Origin: Draconibacterium sp.
GTDB taxonomy: Bacteria > Bacteroidota > Bacteroidia > Bacteroidales > Prolixibacteraceae
Reading direction: 5' to 3'
DNA: 64,000 bases
Assembly: GCA_011620585.1 (NCBI GenBank)
Contig: WOYV01000039.1
Span: forward strand, 1 to 64,000
Made by a program: the position numbers and the translations under genes. The stretch's first letter is position 1. Every line of letters starts with the position of its first letter. The notes below the pieces were generated by a model, which saw only the letters and a list, made by a program, of their open reading frames with translations, was not told where the DNA came from and did not search any database. This document shows, in pieces, positions 16,809 to 27,165 of this stretch.

Positions 16809-18344
16809 TTACAAAGGTATATTCCCGTGTTTTCTTGGCAGATTCGATTTGCGTTTGTTTTGTGTCATGTCAAGTGCGCCGATAATCCTCATACGCGTAT
16901 ATTTTGGTTGAATTATCTCGTCGATATAACCCAGTGACGCAGCTTTGTATGGATTCGCAAATTTTTCGCGGTAATCCTGCACCGCCTGCACTCTTTCTGT
17001 ATCGTTCAACTTATTCCGGTGGATGATGTTTATTGCGCCTTCAGGCCCCATTACTGCAATTTCGGCTGTAGGATAAGCCAGGTTAACATCGGCTCCAATG
17101 TGCTTGCTCGACATCACGTCGTAGGCGCCACCATAGGCTTTTCGGGTGATGATGGTAATCTTTGGGACAGTTGCTTCAGAGAATGCATATAACAATTTTG
17201 CCCCGTGCTTAATGATTCCACCGAATTCCTGGTTGGTCCCGGGTAAGAACCCGGGTACATCGACAAAGGTCACTAACGGAAGGTTGAATGCATCGCAAAA
17301 ACGAACAAAACGGGCCGCTTTTACCGATGAGTTGATGTCGAGTACGCCAGCCAGGTGGCTGGGTTGATTGGCAACAATACCAACCGGTTTACCGGCAAAA
17401 CGGGCAAATCCTACAATAATATTTTGTGCATAGTGTGGCTGAACTTCAAGAAAGTGTTGATTATCGATTACCGTTTGAATGATTTCGTGCATGTCGTAAG
17501 GACGGTTCGGATCGGCCGGAACAACGTTTTGTAGCTTTTCGTCCACACGATCGCTTGGGTCGATTGTTGGTTTTATCGGTGCATCTTCGAGGTTGTTAGA
17601 CGGAAGGAAACTCAAGAGTTCACGAACCATCATCAACGTTTGATCTTCGTCGTTACCCGTAAAATGAGCCACCCCGCTCTTGCTGCTGTGTGTGTGTGCT
17701 CCACCCAATTCTTCCTTGGTTACATCTTCGTGTGTTACGGTCTTGATCACCTCGGGACCGGTCACAAACATGTGACTTCTTTCGTTCACCATAAAAATGA
17801 AATCCGTAAGGGCAGGGGAGTAAACGGCCCCACCGGCACAGGGTCCCAAAATCGCGGAGATCTGCGGAATTACACCTGACGACATTACATTGTTATAAAA
17901 AATATCGGCATAACCGGCCAAGCTTTCCACGCCTTCCTGTATGCGTGCGCCACCCGAGTCGTTCAACCCAACAACCGGCGCTCCCATCTTAAGGGCAAGC
18001 TGTTGTATTTTCACAATTTTATCGGCATTGGCACGGCTTAACGAACCTCCAAAAACAGTAAAGTCCTGGGCAAAAACATACACAAGTCTTCCGTTCACTT
18101 TCCCATATCCCGAGATCAGACCATCACCCAATACTTTGTTGGTTTCCATGCCAAATTCGTAGTTGCGGTGGGTCATCAGTTTATCGATTTCAGTAAATGT
18201 TCCCGGATCGAGTAGTGCAAGAATTCTTTCGCGGGCGGTTTTCTTTCCCGAAGCGTGTTGTTTTTCGATTCGTTCAAGTCCGCCGCCTAATTCTGCCTGT
18301 GCATTCAGGGCTTCCAGATGTTCGTATTTTGCTTTTAAATCCAT
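16809..18344 (-). CDS. Acyl-CoA carboxylase carboxyltransferase subunit (propionyl-CoA carboxylase beta-like)
   Basis: 511 residues, with both crotonase-fold halves. The N half holds [20 protein letters not shown] and [19 protein letters not shown]. The C half holds [29 protein letters not shown] and [39 protein letters not shown]. These oxyanion-hole glycines are typical of PccB/MmdA. It transfers CO2 from carboxybiotin to an acyl-CoA, most likely propionyl-CoA. The partner subunits are encoded just upstream in the same operon. No decarboxylase membrane subunit is present, so a carboxylase is favoured over a Na+-pumping methylmalonyl-CoA decarboxylase. Confidence 0.94.
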   Translation of the reverse strand: MDLKAKYEHLEALNAQAELGGGLERIEKQHASGKKTARERILALLDPGTFTEIDKLMTHRNYEFGMETNKVLGDGLISGYGKVNGRLVYVFAQDFTVFGGSLSRANADKIVKIQQLALKMGAPVVGLNDSGGARIQEGVESLAGYADIFYNNVMSSGVIPQISAILGPCAGGAVYSPALTDFIFMVNERSHMFVTGPEVIKTVTHEDVTKEELGGAHTHSSKSGVAHFTGNDEDQTLMMVRELLSFLPSNNLEDAPIKPTIDPSDRVDEKLQNVVPADPNRPYDMHEIIQTVIDNQHFLEVQPHYAQNIIVGFARFAGKPVGIVANQPSHLAGVLDINSSVKAARFVRFCDAFNLPLVTFVDVPGFLPGTNQEFGGIIKHGAKLLYAFSEATVPKITIITRKAYGGAYDVMSSKHIGADVNLAYPTAEIAVMGPEGAINIIHRNKLNDTERVQAVQDYREKFANPYKAASLGYIDEIIQPKYTRMRIIGALDMTQNKRKSNLPRKHGNIPL

Positions 18345-18355
18345 ACTTTTCTTAT

Positions 18356-18865
18356 TTACTCTAATTCAATTAATACCTGGCTACCATCAACGGTATCCTC
18401 ATTTTTTACATGTACTTTTTTAACTACGCCGTCTCTCGGAGCTTTGTATTCGCTTTCCATTTTCATGGCCGAAATAATGACAACGGTTTCACCTGCTTTT
18501 ACAGGGTCGCCTTCCGATACCAGTACTTTCACCACTTTCCCGGGCATGGGTGAGTTAATTTTACTTTCGGCTGCAACGCCATTACCGACGTTTCGATTTT
18601 GCAGATACCGGGCTTCAGCGTCGATTACTTCCACATCGAAGGTTTCGTACAATGTATATGCAGTATATTTTTTGGGAGAGTCTTTTGGAACGAGATTGAT
18701 ATCATACGAGTGGCCACTTTCAATGATCGAGAAAGTGCCGTCGGCTGTGTGCATCAGGTCCACGTCATATTTCTTACCATCCACTTCTATCGAGAGCATG
18801 TTGCCTTCTTGTTTTATTAAGTTTACCCAGGCAACTCTGTCTCCAATTTTAATTTCAACTGGCAT
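18356..18865 (-). CDS. Biotin carboxyl carrier protein of acyl-CoA carboxylase
   Basis: 169 residues. The C-terminal biotinyl domain (about 100-169) has the biotinylation motif AMKMES, where the second-position Lys carries biotin, and the folded-hairpin signature [22 protein letters not shown]. The N-terminal about 95 residues are a beta-rich docking segment typical of the Bacteroidota carrier ([23 protein letters not shown]). It shuttles carboxybiotin between the biotin carboxylase (9 nt upstream) and the carboxyltransferase (11 nt downstream). Confidence 0.94.
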   Translation of the reverse strand: MPVEIKIGDRVAWVNLIKQEGNMLSIEVDGKKYDVDLMHTADGTFSIIESGHSYDINLVPKDSPKKYTAYTLYETFDVEVIDAEARYLQNRNVGNGVAAESKINSPMPGKVVKVLVSEGDPVKAGETVVIISAMKMESEYKAPRDGVVKKVHVKNEDTVDGSQVLIELE

Positions 18866-18874
18866 CTTCTTTTA

Positions 18875-20380
18875 TTAAAAATGATTTACGTAAGGTGTCT
18901 TTTTCCAGCGGCTTTGTGCACAAACAAATTCTTTATTATTTAATGTCGGTGTTGCAATTTTATCCAGATAATCGATGTAGGCAGAAATGACCACCAAATC
19001 TTCCGGGTCCATGCTAGGTGCTTTAGCCATCAACTGTTCCTGGTTTTTTTCGATAAAATGAGTATCGTAATTTCCGGAGATAAAGTTCTCGTTGTTCATC
19101 ACCCTTTCCAGGATCTTGATCGAAGTTTTAACACCTGTGATTTTGTATTCGTACAAGGCACGTCGCATACGGGCAATTGCTTCGTCGCGGTTATTGCCCC
19201 AAACAATGAGTTTCGATATCATTGGGTCGTAATAAATCGGGATTTCGTACCCTTCATAAACATAGCCGTCGGTTCGAACTCCCAACCCCAGCGGATTAGA
19301 AATTTTGTAGATCTTACCGGCGCTCGGCATAAAATTATTATCCGGATCCTCGGCATAAACCCGACATTCGATAGCATGGCCTTGTTGTTTTAAATCCTCT
19401 TGCTTAAATGCCAATTCTTTGCCTTCGGCCACAAATATTTGTTGTTTTACAAGATCAATCCCGGTTACGCGCTCAGTAATCGGATGTTCTACCTGCAAAC
19501 GCGTATTCATTTCGAGGAAGTAGTAATTCAAATCGTTGTCGACTAAAAACTCAATGGTACCTACTCCCACATAATTTACTGCCCGGGCTGCTTCCACAGC
19601 CGCTTTGCCCATTTCTTCCCTCAATTTAGGTGTCATTAACGGAGATGGCGTTTCTTCGATCATTTTTTGGTGACGTCGTTGAACAGAACACTCGCGTTCG
19701 AATAAATGAACCGTATTTCCGTGCATGTCTCCCAAAACCTGAAATTCGATGTGGTGTGGAGAAGTGATGTATTTTTCGACATAAACTGCATCGTCACCAA
19801 AAGCCGATTTGGCTTCTGAACGTGCTGCCCGTACCGATGAAACAATATCAGCTTCGTCTTTTACCAGACGCATTCCCTTACCCCCTCCTCCGGCTGAGGC
19901 TTTTATCATTACAGGCAGGCCGATTTCACGTATTGTAGCCAGAGCTTCGTCTTCCGATTTTATTTCGCCGTCGGTCCCGGGAACAACAGGAATGCCTGCG
20001 GCGCGCATTGCTTCGCGAGCCATGATTTTGTCGCCCATCTGCACGATTACTCCAGGAGACGGACCAATAAAAATGATCCCTTCTTCAGCACATCTTCGTG
20101 CGAATTTTGCATTTTCCGACAAAAATCCATAGCCTGGATGAATGGCATCGGCATTGCTAAGCTTTGCAATTTCAATTATTTTTTCAATGTTCAGGTAGCT
20201 TTCCGAGGATGGAGCTTTGCCCACGTAATAAGCCTCGTGTGCGTAACGTACGTGGAGCGAAGTTCTATCGGCTTCCGAATATATAGCCACGGTGTCGATG
20301 TCAAGTTCGCGACAAGTACGCATTACTCTGATTGCAATTTCACCTCGGTTTGCAATTAGAATCTTTTTGATTTTATTCAT
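18875..20380 (-). CDS. accC: Biotin carboxylase subunit
   Basis: 501 residues. It carboxylates carrier-bound biotin using ATP and bicarbonate. Domains run in order: pre-ATP-grasp (KKILIANRGEIAIRVMRTCREL), ATP-grasp with glycine-rich loop IKASAGGGGKGMRLV and catalytic FLEMNTRLQVEHPITERVTG, and the biotin carboxylase C-terminal domain (GHAIECRVYAEDP). It is about 50 residues longer than E. coli AccC; the extra C-terminal tail (PEDLVVISAYIDYLD...) is usual in the Bacteroidota propionyl-CoA carboxylase-type protein. First gene of the three-gene operon. The acyl-CoA specificity comes from the carboxyltransferase, so the accC name denotes activity only. Confidence 0.93.
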   Translation of the reverse strand: MNKIKKILIANRGEIAIRVMRTCRELDIDTVAIYSEADRTSLHVRYAHEAYYVGKAPSSESYLNIEKIIEIAKLSNADAIHPGYGFLSENAKFARRCAEEGIIFIGPSPGVIVQMGDKIMAREAMRAAGIPVVPGTDGEIKSEDEALATIREIGLPVMIKASAGGGGKGMRLVKDEADIVSSVRAARSEAKSAFGDDAVYVEKYITSPHHIEFQVLGDMHGNTVHLFERECSVQRRHQKMIEETPSPLMTPKLREEMGKAAVEAARAVNYVGVGTIEFLVDNDLNYYFLEMNTRLQVEHPITERVTGIDLVKQQIFVAEGKELAFKQEDLKQQGHAIECRVYAEDPDNNFMPSAGKIYKISNPLGLGVRTDGYVYEGYEIPIYYDPMISKLIVWGNNRDEAIARMRRALYEYKITGVKTSIKILERVMNNENFISGNYDTHFIEKNQEQLMAKAPSMDPEDLVVISAYIDYLDKIATPTLNNKEFVCAQSRWKKTPYVNHF

Positions 20381-20610
20381 AGAATTCCATTCAATAATTA
20401 AGCTGTCTCAAATCTGGTTATAATAACTCTGATTCCCTCAAATTGTTTAACGGCTCAAAAATACGACCCCGAAAAATATCTCATGCAACCAAATCCACAA
20501 ATTCATTTGTGTTAATATTTCTAAATTTATCAAAATGCTGGTTTTTTTGATTTTATGAATTTGAACATCTTTCATTTTTGGTCTAAAATTGAATTTTTAC
20601 CACTTTAAAT

Positions 20611-20640
20611 TTTGTTAATTAACAAACAAAATTAAATTTG
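20611..20640 (+). promoter_or_regulatory. Bacteroidota-type promoter for the DUF5916 gene
   Basis: The -33 box TTTG (20611-20614) and -7 box TAAATTTG (20633-20640) are 18 nt apart, matching the phylum's TTTG/TAnnTTTG consensus. The ATG lies 20 nt downstream. An inverted repeat gttaattaac sits between the boxes. Confidence 0.65.
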
Positions 20641-20660
20641 TGACAGAATAACGACCAACC

Positions 20661-23273
20661 ATGATTCGAACTATTGTTAGCACTCTCTTTTTGGGAGTTG
20701 TAATGTTAAACGCATTTGCCCAGGACCTTAACTATACGCTTTCCGACGATTCGCTTGTGAATCACTACGCCAGTATTAAACGTGTATATAATGCGACGCG
20801 CACTTCTGTTGTTCCCAAAATCGACGGTCGCTTAAACGACGAATGCTGGAAAACGATCGGGAAATGGGATGGCGGGTTTATCCAGCAGCAGCCTCACCAG
20901 GCACAGCCTCCTTCGCAGGAAACTGAGATCAAAATTTTGTACGACGATAAATATTTGTACATAGCCATTGTGGCACACGACCACGAACCCGAAAAAATGA
21001 GTCCTTTGTTAGGGCCGCGCGATGATTATACTGTGGGCGATATTGCCGGTGTGGCGCTGGATACCTACCACGATAAACAAACCGCGTTTGAATTTAACCT
21101 CACTTCGGCAGGGCAAAAAGTGGATTTGATGCACCTTGGTGAATACGGGTGGGATTTAAACTGGAACGCAGTTTGGGACGGTAAAACGTCGCTGGGCGAT
21201 TCGGCCTGGTATGCCGAAATGCGGGTTCCGTTTACACAGATCAGGTTTGCCAATAAGGAGGAACACACCTGGGGAATGCACATCTGGCGTTATATTTATC
21301 GAATGGCGGAAGAAAGCCATTGGAAACTCATCCCGATTGATGCACCGGCAATGGTTTATATCTTTGGCGAATTACGAGGTATCAAAGACATTCCATATAA
21401 ACGAAATTTCGAGATAATGCCGTATGCAAAAGCACGCTATGTTCCTGATTCATACGATAATCAACACTTTGGGTTTGGCGTTGACGGTAAAATTGGCGTT
21501 ACTTCCGATTTTACCCTGGATTACACTTTTAACCCCGATTTTGGGCAGGTTGAAGCCGATCCATCTGAACTAAACCTTACTTCGTACGAAGTCTTTTACG
21601 ACGAAAAGCGTCCGTTTTTTCTTGAAGGAAATAATATTATGGAATTCAGCTCGGGCAGCGATATGCTTTATTATTCGCGTAGAATCGGTCATGCTCCGAG
21701 TTATGTGCCTTCGGTAGATGAAGATGCCGGCGAAGCGCTTTCGATTCCCGATAATACCTCGATAATTAACGCACTCAAACTTACCGGGAAAAACAAAAAG
21801 GGATTTTCGATGGGTTTTGTAAACAGTATCACTTCAAGCGAAGAAGCGGTTATCAGAAACGGCGATTCGAAAGAAACGATGGCTGCCGAGCCATTTACTA
21901 ATTATACCATTGGCCGGGCAAAGCAGGATTTTAACCACGGCAGCACTGTAATTGGCGGAATGGTAACCTCAACCATCCGAAATATTAAAGACGAGCATCT
22001 TGAATTCCTGCCCGATAATTCGCTGGTGGGTGGACTGGATTTTGAACACAATTGGAAGAACCGAAAATATTATATTACCGGGAAAAGCTTTTTTTCGAAT
22101 GTGAACGGAAGCGAAAAAGCGATTTATCAACTTCAGCGAAATTCGAGGCATTATTATCAGCGGGAAGACGCAGGTTATTTAGAGATTAATGACAGCTTAA
22201 CAACTTTAAATGGTTGGGGTGGCGATATCAGCGGGGGTAAACGAAGTGGAAAGTTCAGGATATATGGAAATCTGGAATGGCGTTCGCCGGGTGTTGAATT
22301 AAATGATTTAGGTTATTTGAGGCAGGCTGATTATGTCGATGAAAAGGTTAACCTGGAGTATAGAAACAATAAGCCTAAAGGCATATTATTGAATTACCGT
22401 CTTCGTTTGCGACAAGGACATGTTTGGAGTTATGGGGGAGAAAATCTTAACGATGATCTGTATTTTTATTCAACGTTTAGATACAAAAATTTCTGGCAGA
22501 CTGACTTTGCGGCCAAAAGGATATTTCGAAATATTGACACACGTGTTTTACGTGGCGGTCCTTCGCTACGTAAAGATCCCGAGAATAAATTCGATGTTGC
22601 TGTGCGGACTAGTTCGCAAAAGGATCTACTTGTTGGTTTGACAGGTACCTTTGTTCGGAGCGATGATAAAATAACAAAAGAGAATTCATATTCATTTATT
22701 GTTTACTGGAGAGTAAGCAATCGTTTAAATTTGTCATCACGATCGGTATTTTCGCTTGAGGGAGACAACAATCAATACCTCAGATCGGCTAATGTAGATG
22801 GCAGAAAAGAGTACCTGGTTGGCCAGCTCGATCGTCAGACTTTCTACACAACCTTGCGCGCCGAATTCTTTATTACGCCAGAATTTTCGCTTCAATATTA
22901 CGGAAGTCCATATGTCTCAACCGGTCAGTATCTCGATTATCGAAGAGTTGCCGACTCGAAAGCACAAAGTCTTGAAAGCAGATTTGAAATGCTCACAAAA
23001 ACCGGCAACGGACTTTTAGTTGATGGCGCCAATAATATTTACCACGATTTTTCCGATTACGATTTCGACTTTAATTTTCAGGAATTCAGATCGAATTTTG
23101 TAGCTCGCTGGGAATACAAAACAGGGTCGACTATTTATTTTGTGTGGACCCATAACCGTTCGAACTACGAGGAAGTTTATAATTCTTCGTTATTCGATAG
23201 TTTGAAAGGGATCGGGAAACTGGGTGCGCAAAATGCTTTCATGATTAAACTGAGCTACTGGTTTTCGTTGTAG
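20661..23273 (+). CDS. DUF5916 outer-membrane protein with CBM9-like N-terminal domain
   Basis: 870 residues. Signal peptide MIRTIVSTLFLGVVMLNAFAQ. A carbohydrate-binding-module-9-like domain (about 45-240) has VPKIDGRLNDECWKTIGKWDG, the TEIKILYDDKYLYIAIVAHD strand and the WNAVWDGKTSLGDSAWYAEMRVPF strand pair. The remaining about 600 residues are a DUF5916 beta-barrel-like region (FEIMPYAKARY, DYTFNPDFGQVEADPSELNLTSYEVFYDEKRPFFLEG) ending in an aromatic strand KLSYWFSL. Probably an outer-membrane protein; the role is unknown. Divergent from accC and preceded by a clear promoter. Confidence 0.88.
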   Translation: MIRTIVSTLFLGVVMLNAFAQDLNYTLSDDSLVNHYASIKRVYNATRTSVVPKIDGRLNDECWKTIGKWDGGFIQQQPHQAQPPSQETEIKILYDDKYLYIAIVAHDHEPEKMSPLLGPRDDYTVGDIAGVALDTYHDKQTAFEFNLTSAGQKVDLMHLGEYGWDLNWNAVWDGKTSLGDSAWYAEMRVPFTQIRFANKEEHTWGMHIWRYIYRMAEESHWKLIPIDAPAMVYIFGELRGIKDIPYKRNFEIMPYAKARYVPDSYDNQHFGFGVDGKIGVTSDFTLDYTFNPDFGQVEADPSELNLTSYEVFYDEKRPFFLEGNNIMEFSSGSDMLYYSRRIGHAPSYVPSVDEDAGEALSIPDNTSIINALKLTGKNKKGFSMGFVNSITSSEEAVIRNGDSKETMAAEPFTNYTIGRAKQDFNHGSTVIGGMVTSTIRNIKDEHLEFLPDNSLVGGLDFEHNWKNRKYYITGKSFFSNVNGSEKAIYQLQRNSRHYYQREDAGYLEINDSLTTLNGWGGDISGGKRSGKFRIYGNLEWRSPGVELNDLGYLRQADYVDEKVNLEYRNNKPKGILLNYRLRLRQGHVWSYGGENLNDDLYFYSTFRYKNFWQTDFAAKRIFRNIDTRVLRGGPSLRKDPENKFDVAVRTSSQKDLLVGLTGTFVRSDDKITKENSYSFIVYWRVSNRLNLSSRSVFSLEGDNNQYLRSANVDGRKEYLVGQLDRQTFYTTLRAEFFITPEFSLQYYGSPYVSTGQYLDYRRVADSKAQSLESRFEMLTKTGNGLLVDGANNIYHDFSDYDFDFNFQEFRSNFVARWEYKTGSTIYFVWTHNRSNYEEVYNSSLFDSLKGIGKLGAQNAFMIKLSYWFSL

Positions 23274-23306
23274 TCGAAAAGCTTATCTTTACTCCCCGAA
23301 AAAACT

Positions 23307-24695
23307 GTGTGCTATCACCTGGAATTAGCGCCGTTCAATACTTTTGAATCATTGAAATTCAGAGATTACATACCGTTTTATAAAAGGAACCTTCATTTGG
23401 CTTTCCCAATTGTTCTTTCACAAATGGGGCAGGTGAGTGTGGCCCTGGTCGATAATATGATGGTTGGCCATGTGGGGACCACCGAGCTCGCAGCCGCTGC
23501 CTTTTCCAACAGTGTTTTTATGATTGGGATGGTGTTTGGAATGGGAGTGACCTACGGACTTACGCCATTGGTTGGAGAATCATTTAGTAAAAAGGATGTG
23601 GATGGAATGGAGGCGTGGCTAAAAAACGGCGTGTTTTCGCATTTATTAGCAGCTGTATTTTTATCGCTGATCATGTTCGGAGTTTATTTTTTCCTCCCCT
23701 TGATGGGGCAACCTGCTGACGTGTTGGAGCTGGCAAAACCATACTATATATTATTGTGTTTCTCGTACCTGCCTTTTATGCTTTTTTTTTCATCGAAGCA
23801 ATTTTTCGAAGGAATCGGGAATACAAAAATGGCGATGCACATAACACTTACCGCTAACCTTGTAAATGTGGTGGTGAATTATGTTTTTATCTTCGGAAAG
23901 TTTGGCTTTCCTGCCATGGGTTTGTACGGAGCCGGAATTGGAACCCTGACCTCACGGGTATTAATGCCCATAATGTTTGCCGCATATATTGTCTGGAACA
24001 GAAAGTATCTGCAATACTTTATAAAGGCGAACGCCGAAAAATTGCAACTTCAACGCATTATTAGAATTTTGAAAATAGGAATCCCGATCGGATTCCAGTT
24101 GATTGTGGAAGTTACTGCTTTTGCAGTAGGTGCAGTAATGATGGGTTGGATTGGGGAGACTACACTTGCTGCACATCAGGTTGCCATGGGTATGGCTTCG
24201 TTTACATATATGATTTCGCTTGGTGTTTCACAGGCAAATACCATTCGTGTAAGTCACCAGATGGGTATTAAAGATTATGTCTCGATGAGAACTGCGGCTT
24301 TCGCATCCACACATTTGGTGCTGGCGTTTATGTTGGTGGCTGCCTTGGTTTTTATCCTTGCCCGGAATTTGCTCCCCTATCTTTTTACAACCGATCCCGC
24401 GGTAATTGAAATTGCTGCATCGCTACTTATTATTGCCGCTATTTTTCAATTGTTTGATGGATTACAGGTGGTGATGCAGAGTACCTTGCGTGGCATGTCG
24501 GATGTTACAGTGCCCATGTTTATCGCCTTTATCGCCTATTTACTGATTGGCCTTCCTGGTAGTTATGTACTGGCTTTTGTTTTCGAATTTGGGGCTCAGG
24601 GTATTTGGTACGGATACGTGATCGGTTTGGCAATTGCAGGAATTCTGTTTTATCTGCGTTTTAAAAATTATCTTCTGAAAGTTGAATTGGGATAA
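23307..24695 (+). CDS. MATE-family multidrug/toxin efflux transporter
   Basis: 462 residues using the GTG at 23307; no ATG fits the N-terminus, and the conserved fold begins about residue 28 (NLHLAFPIVLSQMGQVSVALVDNMMVGHVG). Twelve predicted TM helices form two six-helix MatE repeats: the first repeat has the VDNMMVGHVGTTELAAAAFSNSVF motif, the second GIPIGFQLIVEVTAFAVGAVMMGWIGETTLAAHQVA. Predicted Na+- or H+-coupled exporter of cationic compounds. The start lies 33 nt after the DUF5916 gene on the same strand, so co-transcription is possible. Confidence 0.93.
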   Translation: MCYHLELAPFNTFESLKFRDYIPFYKRNLHLAFPIVLSQMGQVSVALVDNMMVGHVGTTELAAAAFSNSVFMIGMVFGMGVTYGLTPLVGESFSKKDVDGMEAWLKNGVFSHLLAAVFLSLIMFGVYFFLPLMGQPADVLELAKPYYILLCFSYLPFMLFFSSKQFFEGIGNTKMAMHITLTANLVNVVVNYVFIFGKFGFPAMGLYGAGIGTLTSRVLMPIMFAAYIVWNRKYLQYFIKANAEKLQLQRIIRILKIGIPIGFQLIVEVTAFAVGAVMMGWIGETTLAAHQVAMGMASFTYMISLGVSQANTIRVSHQMGIKDYVSMRTAAFASTHLVLAFMLVAALVFILARNLLPYLFTTDPAVIEIAASLLIIAAIFQLFDGLQVVMQSTLRGMSDVTVPMFIAFIAYLLIGLPGSYVLAFVFEFGAQGIWYGYVIGLAIAGILFYLRFKNYLLKVELG

Positions 24696-24702
24696 AAAAA
24701 AA

Positions 24703-24729
24703 CGGGTTACCCCTTAGTTCGATAACCCG
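24703..24729. terminator. Hairpin downstream of the MATE gene
   Basis: A 7-bp stem cgggtta/taacccg with a 13-nt loop. It is flanked by nine A's on the + side, which read as a T-run only on the minus strand. It may terminate a minus-strand transcript as well as fold at the MATE 3' end. Confidence 0.55.
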
Positions 24730-25117
24730 ATTGTTCATAGTCTAGTTTAGTTAGATCAGAAAACTTATTGGTTCAATAGAGAAAAGGTAGTTTTAATAAG
24801 TTTCTAATTCATTTTTATTAAGGCATCGCTAAGATAGTATAAAATTGACTTATACGTTAATCATTTTTAAAAATTAATTAATATTTGTTAACGTCTCTGA
24901 AATTTGAAAAGGTAAACTATTGGTAATTAGGTAAAATGAAAATTGCAATATGTTTTAAAAAACCAGGACTTTTTTTCGAATATCTCAAAAGGATGTTTTA
25001 AAAGTGACAGTATTTTACGATATGATAAAAATCATGTATTTCGTAATGTGTTTGTCAGTATAAACTGTTTTTGAAATTATACTGAAAAAGATACCTTCGA
25101 AAAATATTTAAGACTGA
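24730..25117. other. 388-nt AT-rich intergenic region
   Basis: No open frame or RNA gene recognised. It contains an inverted repeat aaacttatt...aataagttt (about 24760-24803). It also has GGTTCAA and AATAAGTTT motifs shared with the region downstream of the GH5 cellulase. Otherwise nothing identifiable. Confidence 0.4.
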
Positions 25118-25707
25118 ATGAAACAGGTAGTTCTTACAGGAATTAGAAAAATGGCGTTGATTAAAACGTCTGAACCGCAGTTGCAATTTCCGGGCGATTA
25201 TCTGGTGATGCCTGAATTTACCTGCTTCGGGGTTACAAATATGCTGCATCCGGTGGAAGCTGCTCTGATCGAGCCACTCAGTATTGGCGTGTATGCAGTT
25301 AACCTGTCTCAGATTTTTGATAAGAACGTTTCGGTGGCCATTTTTGGTGCAGGTCCCATTGGTTTGAGTATTTTAATGAAATTGTTAGCCGTTGGAATCA
25401 ACAATGTTGGTGTAATCGAACCCTTGGAATATTAAAACCCGGAGGGAAATTGGTATTGGTCGGAATTCCACCGCTGGCACAATATGTTTTTAATATGGAC
25501 CTCATGCGTCGCAAGGAAATTACGGTCATAAATGTCCGTCGTCAGAATCATAGCGTTGAGGAAGCCATTGAACTGGTGCGTTCAGGAAAAGTAGAGGTAA
25601 AGAAAATGGTCACCCATCATTTTCCGTTTAGTGAAACGGCAAGGGCATTCGAAATGGTTGATGCATATCAGGATGGTGTGATCAAAGCTATGATCGATTT
25701 TGAATAG
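25118..25707 (+). pseudogene. Zinc-type polyol/alcohol dehydrogenase remnant with two internal deletions
   Basis: The start MKQVVLTGIRKMALIKTSEP is a medium-chain dehydrogenase (sorbitol/xylitol-type) N-terminus. It jumps after about 24 residues from the first strand (QLQFPGD) to EYLVMPEFTCF-like sequence, losing the zinc-binding region (catalytic Cys/His and structural four-Cys loop). The Rossmann start VAIFGAGPIGLSILMKLL is present, then the frame stops after GVIEPLEY at 25432-25434. From about 25430 another frame gives LKPGGKLVLVGIPPLAQYVF through GVIKAMIDFE, the normal C-terminal third. Two segments, roughly 85 and 70 residues by family expectation, are missing. It lies convergent to the xylose operon, so the ancestor may have acted on a pentitol; that is inference. 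Confidence 0.8.
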
Positions 25708-25785
25708 GCTGTAAAAAGAAAATCGCCAACCCCGATTATCTTCATAATACGGGATCGACGATTGTGTACAGTATTTAAAACTAAC

Positions 25786-27165
25786 TTATTTCTTCCAAAG
25801 AAATTCCATCTCTTCCAATGTCTTATTCTTGGTTTCAGGAACCATCTTCCAGACAAAAATCAGTGACAAGACACTCATTATTCCGTAAAAGAAATACGTA
25901 CCGCCACTGCTGAATTCCATCATTGCAGGGTAGGTCGACGAAATAAAATAGTTGGCAGCCCATTGAGCGGCAACTGCCACTGCCACTGCCTTTCCGCGAA
26001 TCTTGTTCGGGAATAATTCTGAAATTAATACCCAGCAAATTGGTCCCCACGACATCATAAAAGAAGCGGTGTAAATAATGATGAAAACCAGCGTACTAAT
26101 ACCAATTATTTTCATAAATGCGAGTGTCCCTATCGCAAACATACCGATTGCCATTCCCACAGAACCTACCATCAACAAAGGTTTACGTCCCCATTTATCG
26201 ACAGTTAAAATGGCGACAACCGTGAAGATTACATTCACGAGCCCCATAATAATGGTTTGCATCATCGAAGCATCCTTGGCTGCACCCATGCTTTCAAAAA
26301 TACGGGGAGCATAGTAAAGCGCGACATTTATACCCACAAACTGTTGAAATACTGAAAGAAGAATACCAATCAGGATTACCACTTTCCCGTACGAGAATAA
26401 TTTGGCTGAAGATTTTACAACCGATCCTTTGATCTCCTCCATAATTTCTTTTGCTCGTGCAGCGCCGTTAATTTTGGTGAGAACCTGCAATGCTTTTTTA
26501 TCCTGATTTTTGAGCGCCAGGTAGCGCGGCGTTTCAGGAACAAAAAACAGGAGCACGCCAAATAATCCTGCAGGAATAGCTTCTGAAGTAAACATCCGGC
26601 GCCAGCCAATGGTATTGATCCATTCCAATGATTGCCCGTTGGCAATGCCCCAGTTCACAAAGTAAACAACCAGCATCCCGAAAATAATTGCAAACTGGTT
26701 GAGAGATACCAGGCGCCCCCGGATATCGGCTGGGGCAATCTCGCCAATGTACATCGGGCTGACTGCTGAAGCAAGCCCAACTCCAATTCCGCCAATAATA
26801 CGGTAGAAGTTGAACATGTATAACAATCCCATGGTTGGAACTCCCTTTTCAAAGAACAGGAACTCTGGACTGCCTGAGCCAAGTGCTGAAACAAAAAAGA
26901 GAATGGCCGCCAAAAACAGTGTATTTTTTCTACCCAGTTTCGAGGCAAGTATCCCGGAGATGCTACCGCCCAAAATACACCCGATTAAAGCGCTTGAGAT
27001 GGTTGCACCATGAACAAGTGAACTCAATCCCTGGCTGTTGATCAAAAATGCCTGTATCGATTTGTCTGCACCGGAAATTACGGCAGTGTCGTAGCCAAAC
27101 AAAAGGCCGCCAAGGGTGGCCACTAATGTTATAACAGCAATATAGAACGTATTTCTTTCTTTCAT
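25786..27165 (-). CDS. xylE: Xylose:H+ symporter, MFS sugar porter family
   Basis: 459 residues with 12 TM helices. Sugar-porter signatures are present: GYDTAVISG in TM1, SKLGRKNTLF and DKWGRKPLL (the two G-R-K loops), PETPRYLALK at the end of TM6, QQFVGINVALYYAPRIF in TM7, and the C-terminal PETKNKTLEEME. The ATG overlaps the xylA stop (TAATG), so it is translationally coupled. Its position last in a xylR-xylB-xylA-xylE run makes xylose the expected substrate. Confidence 0.93.
   Translation of the reverse strand: MKERNTFYIAVITLVATLGGLLFGYDTAVISGADKSIQAFLINSQGLSSLVHGATISSALIGCILGGSISGILASKLGRKNTLFLAAILFFVSALGSGSPEFLFFEKGVPTMGLLYMFNFYRIIGGIGVGLASAVSPMYIGEIAPADIRGRLVSLNQFAIIFGMLVVYFVNWGIANGQSLEWINTIGWRRMFTSEAIPAGLFGVLLFFVPETPRYLALKNQDKKALQVLTKINGAARAKEIMEEIKGSVVKSSAKLFSYGKVVILIGILLSVFQQFVGINVALYYAPRIFESMGAAKDASMMQTIIMGLVNVIFTVVAILTVDKWGRKPLLMVGSVGMAIGMFAIGTLAFMKIIGISTLVFIIIYTASFMMSWGPICWVLISELFPNKIRGKAVAVAVAAQWAANYFISSTYPAMMEFSSGGTYFFYGIMSVLSLIFVWKMVPETKNKTLEEMEFLWKK

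Noticed and set aside
16809-18344. Methylmalonyl-CoA or oxaloacetate decarboxylase sodium pump
   Set aside because: No membrane beta or gamma subunit adjoins; a biotin carboxylase gene is in the operon, which points to an ATP-dependent carboxylase.
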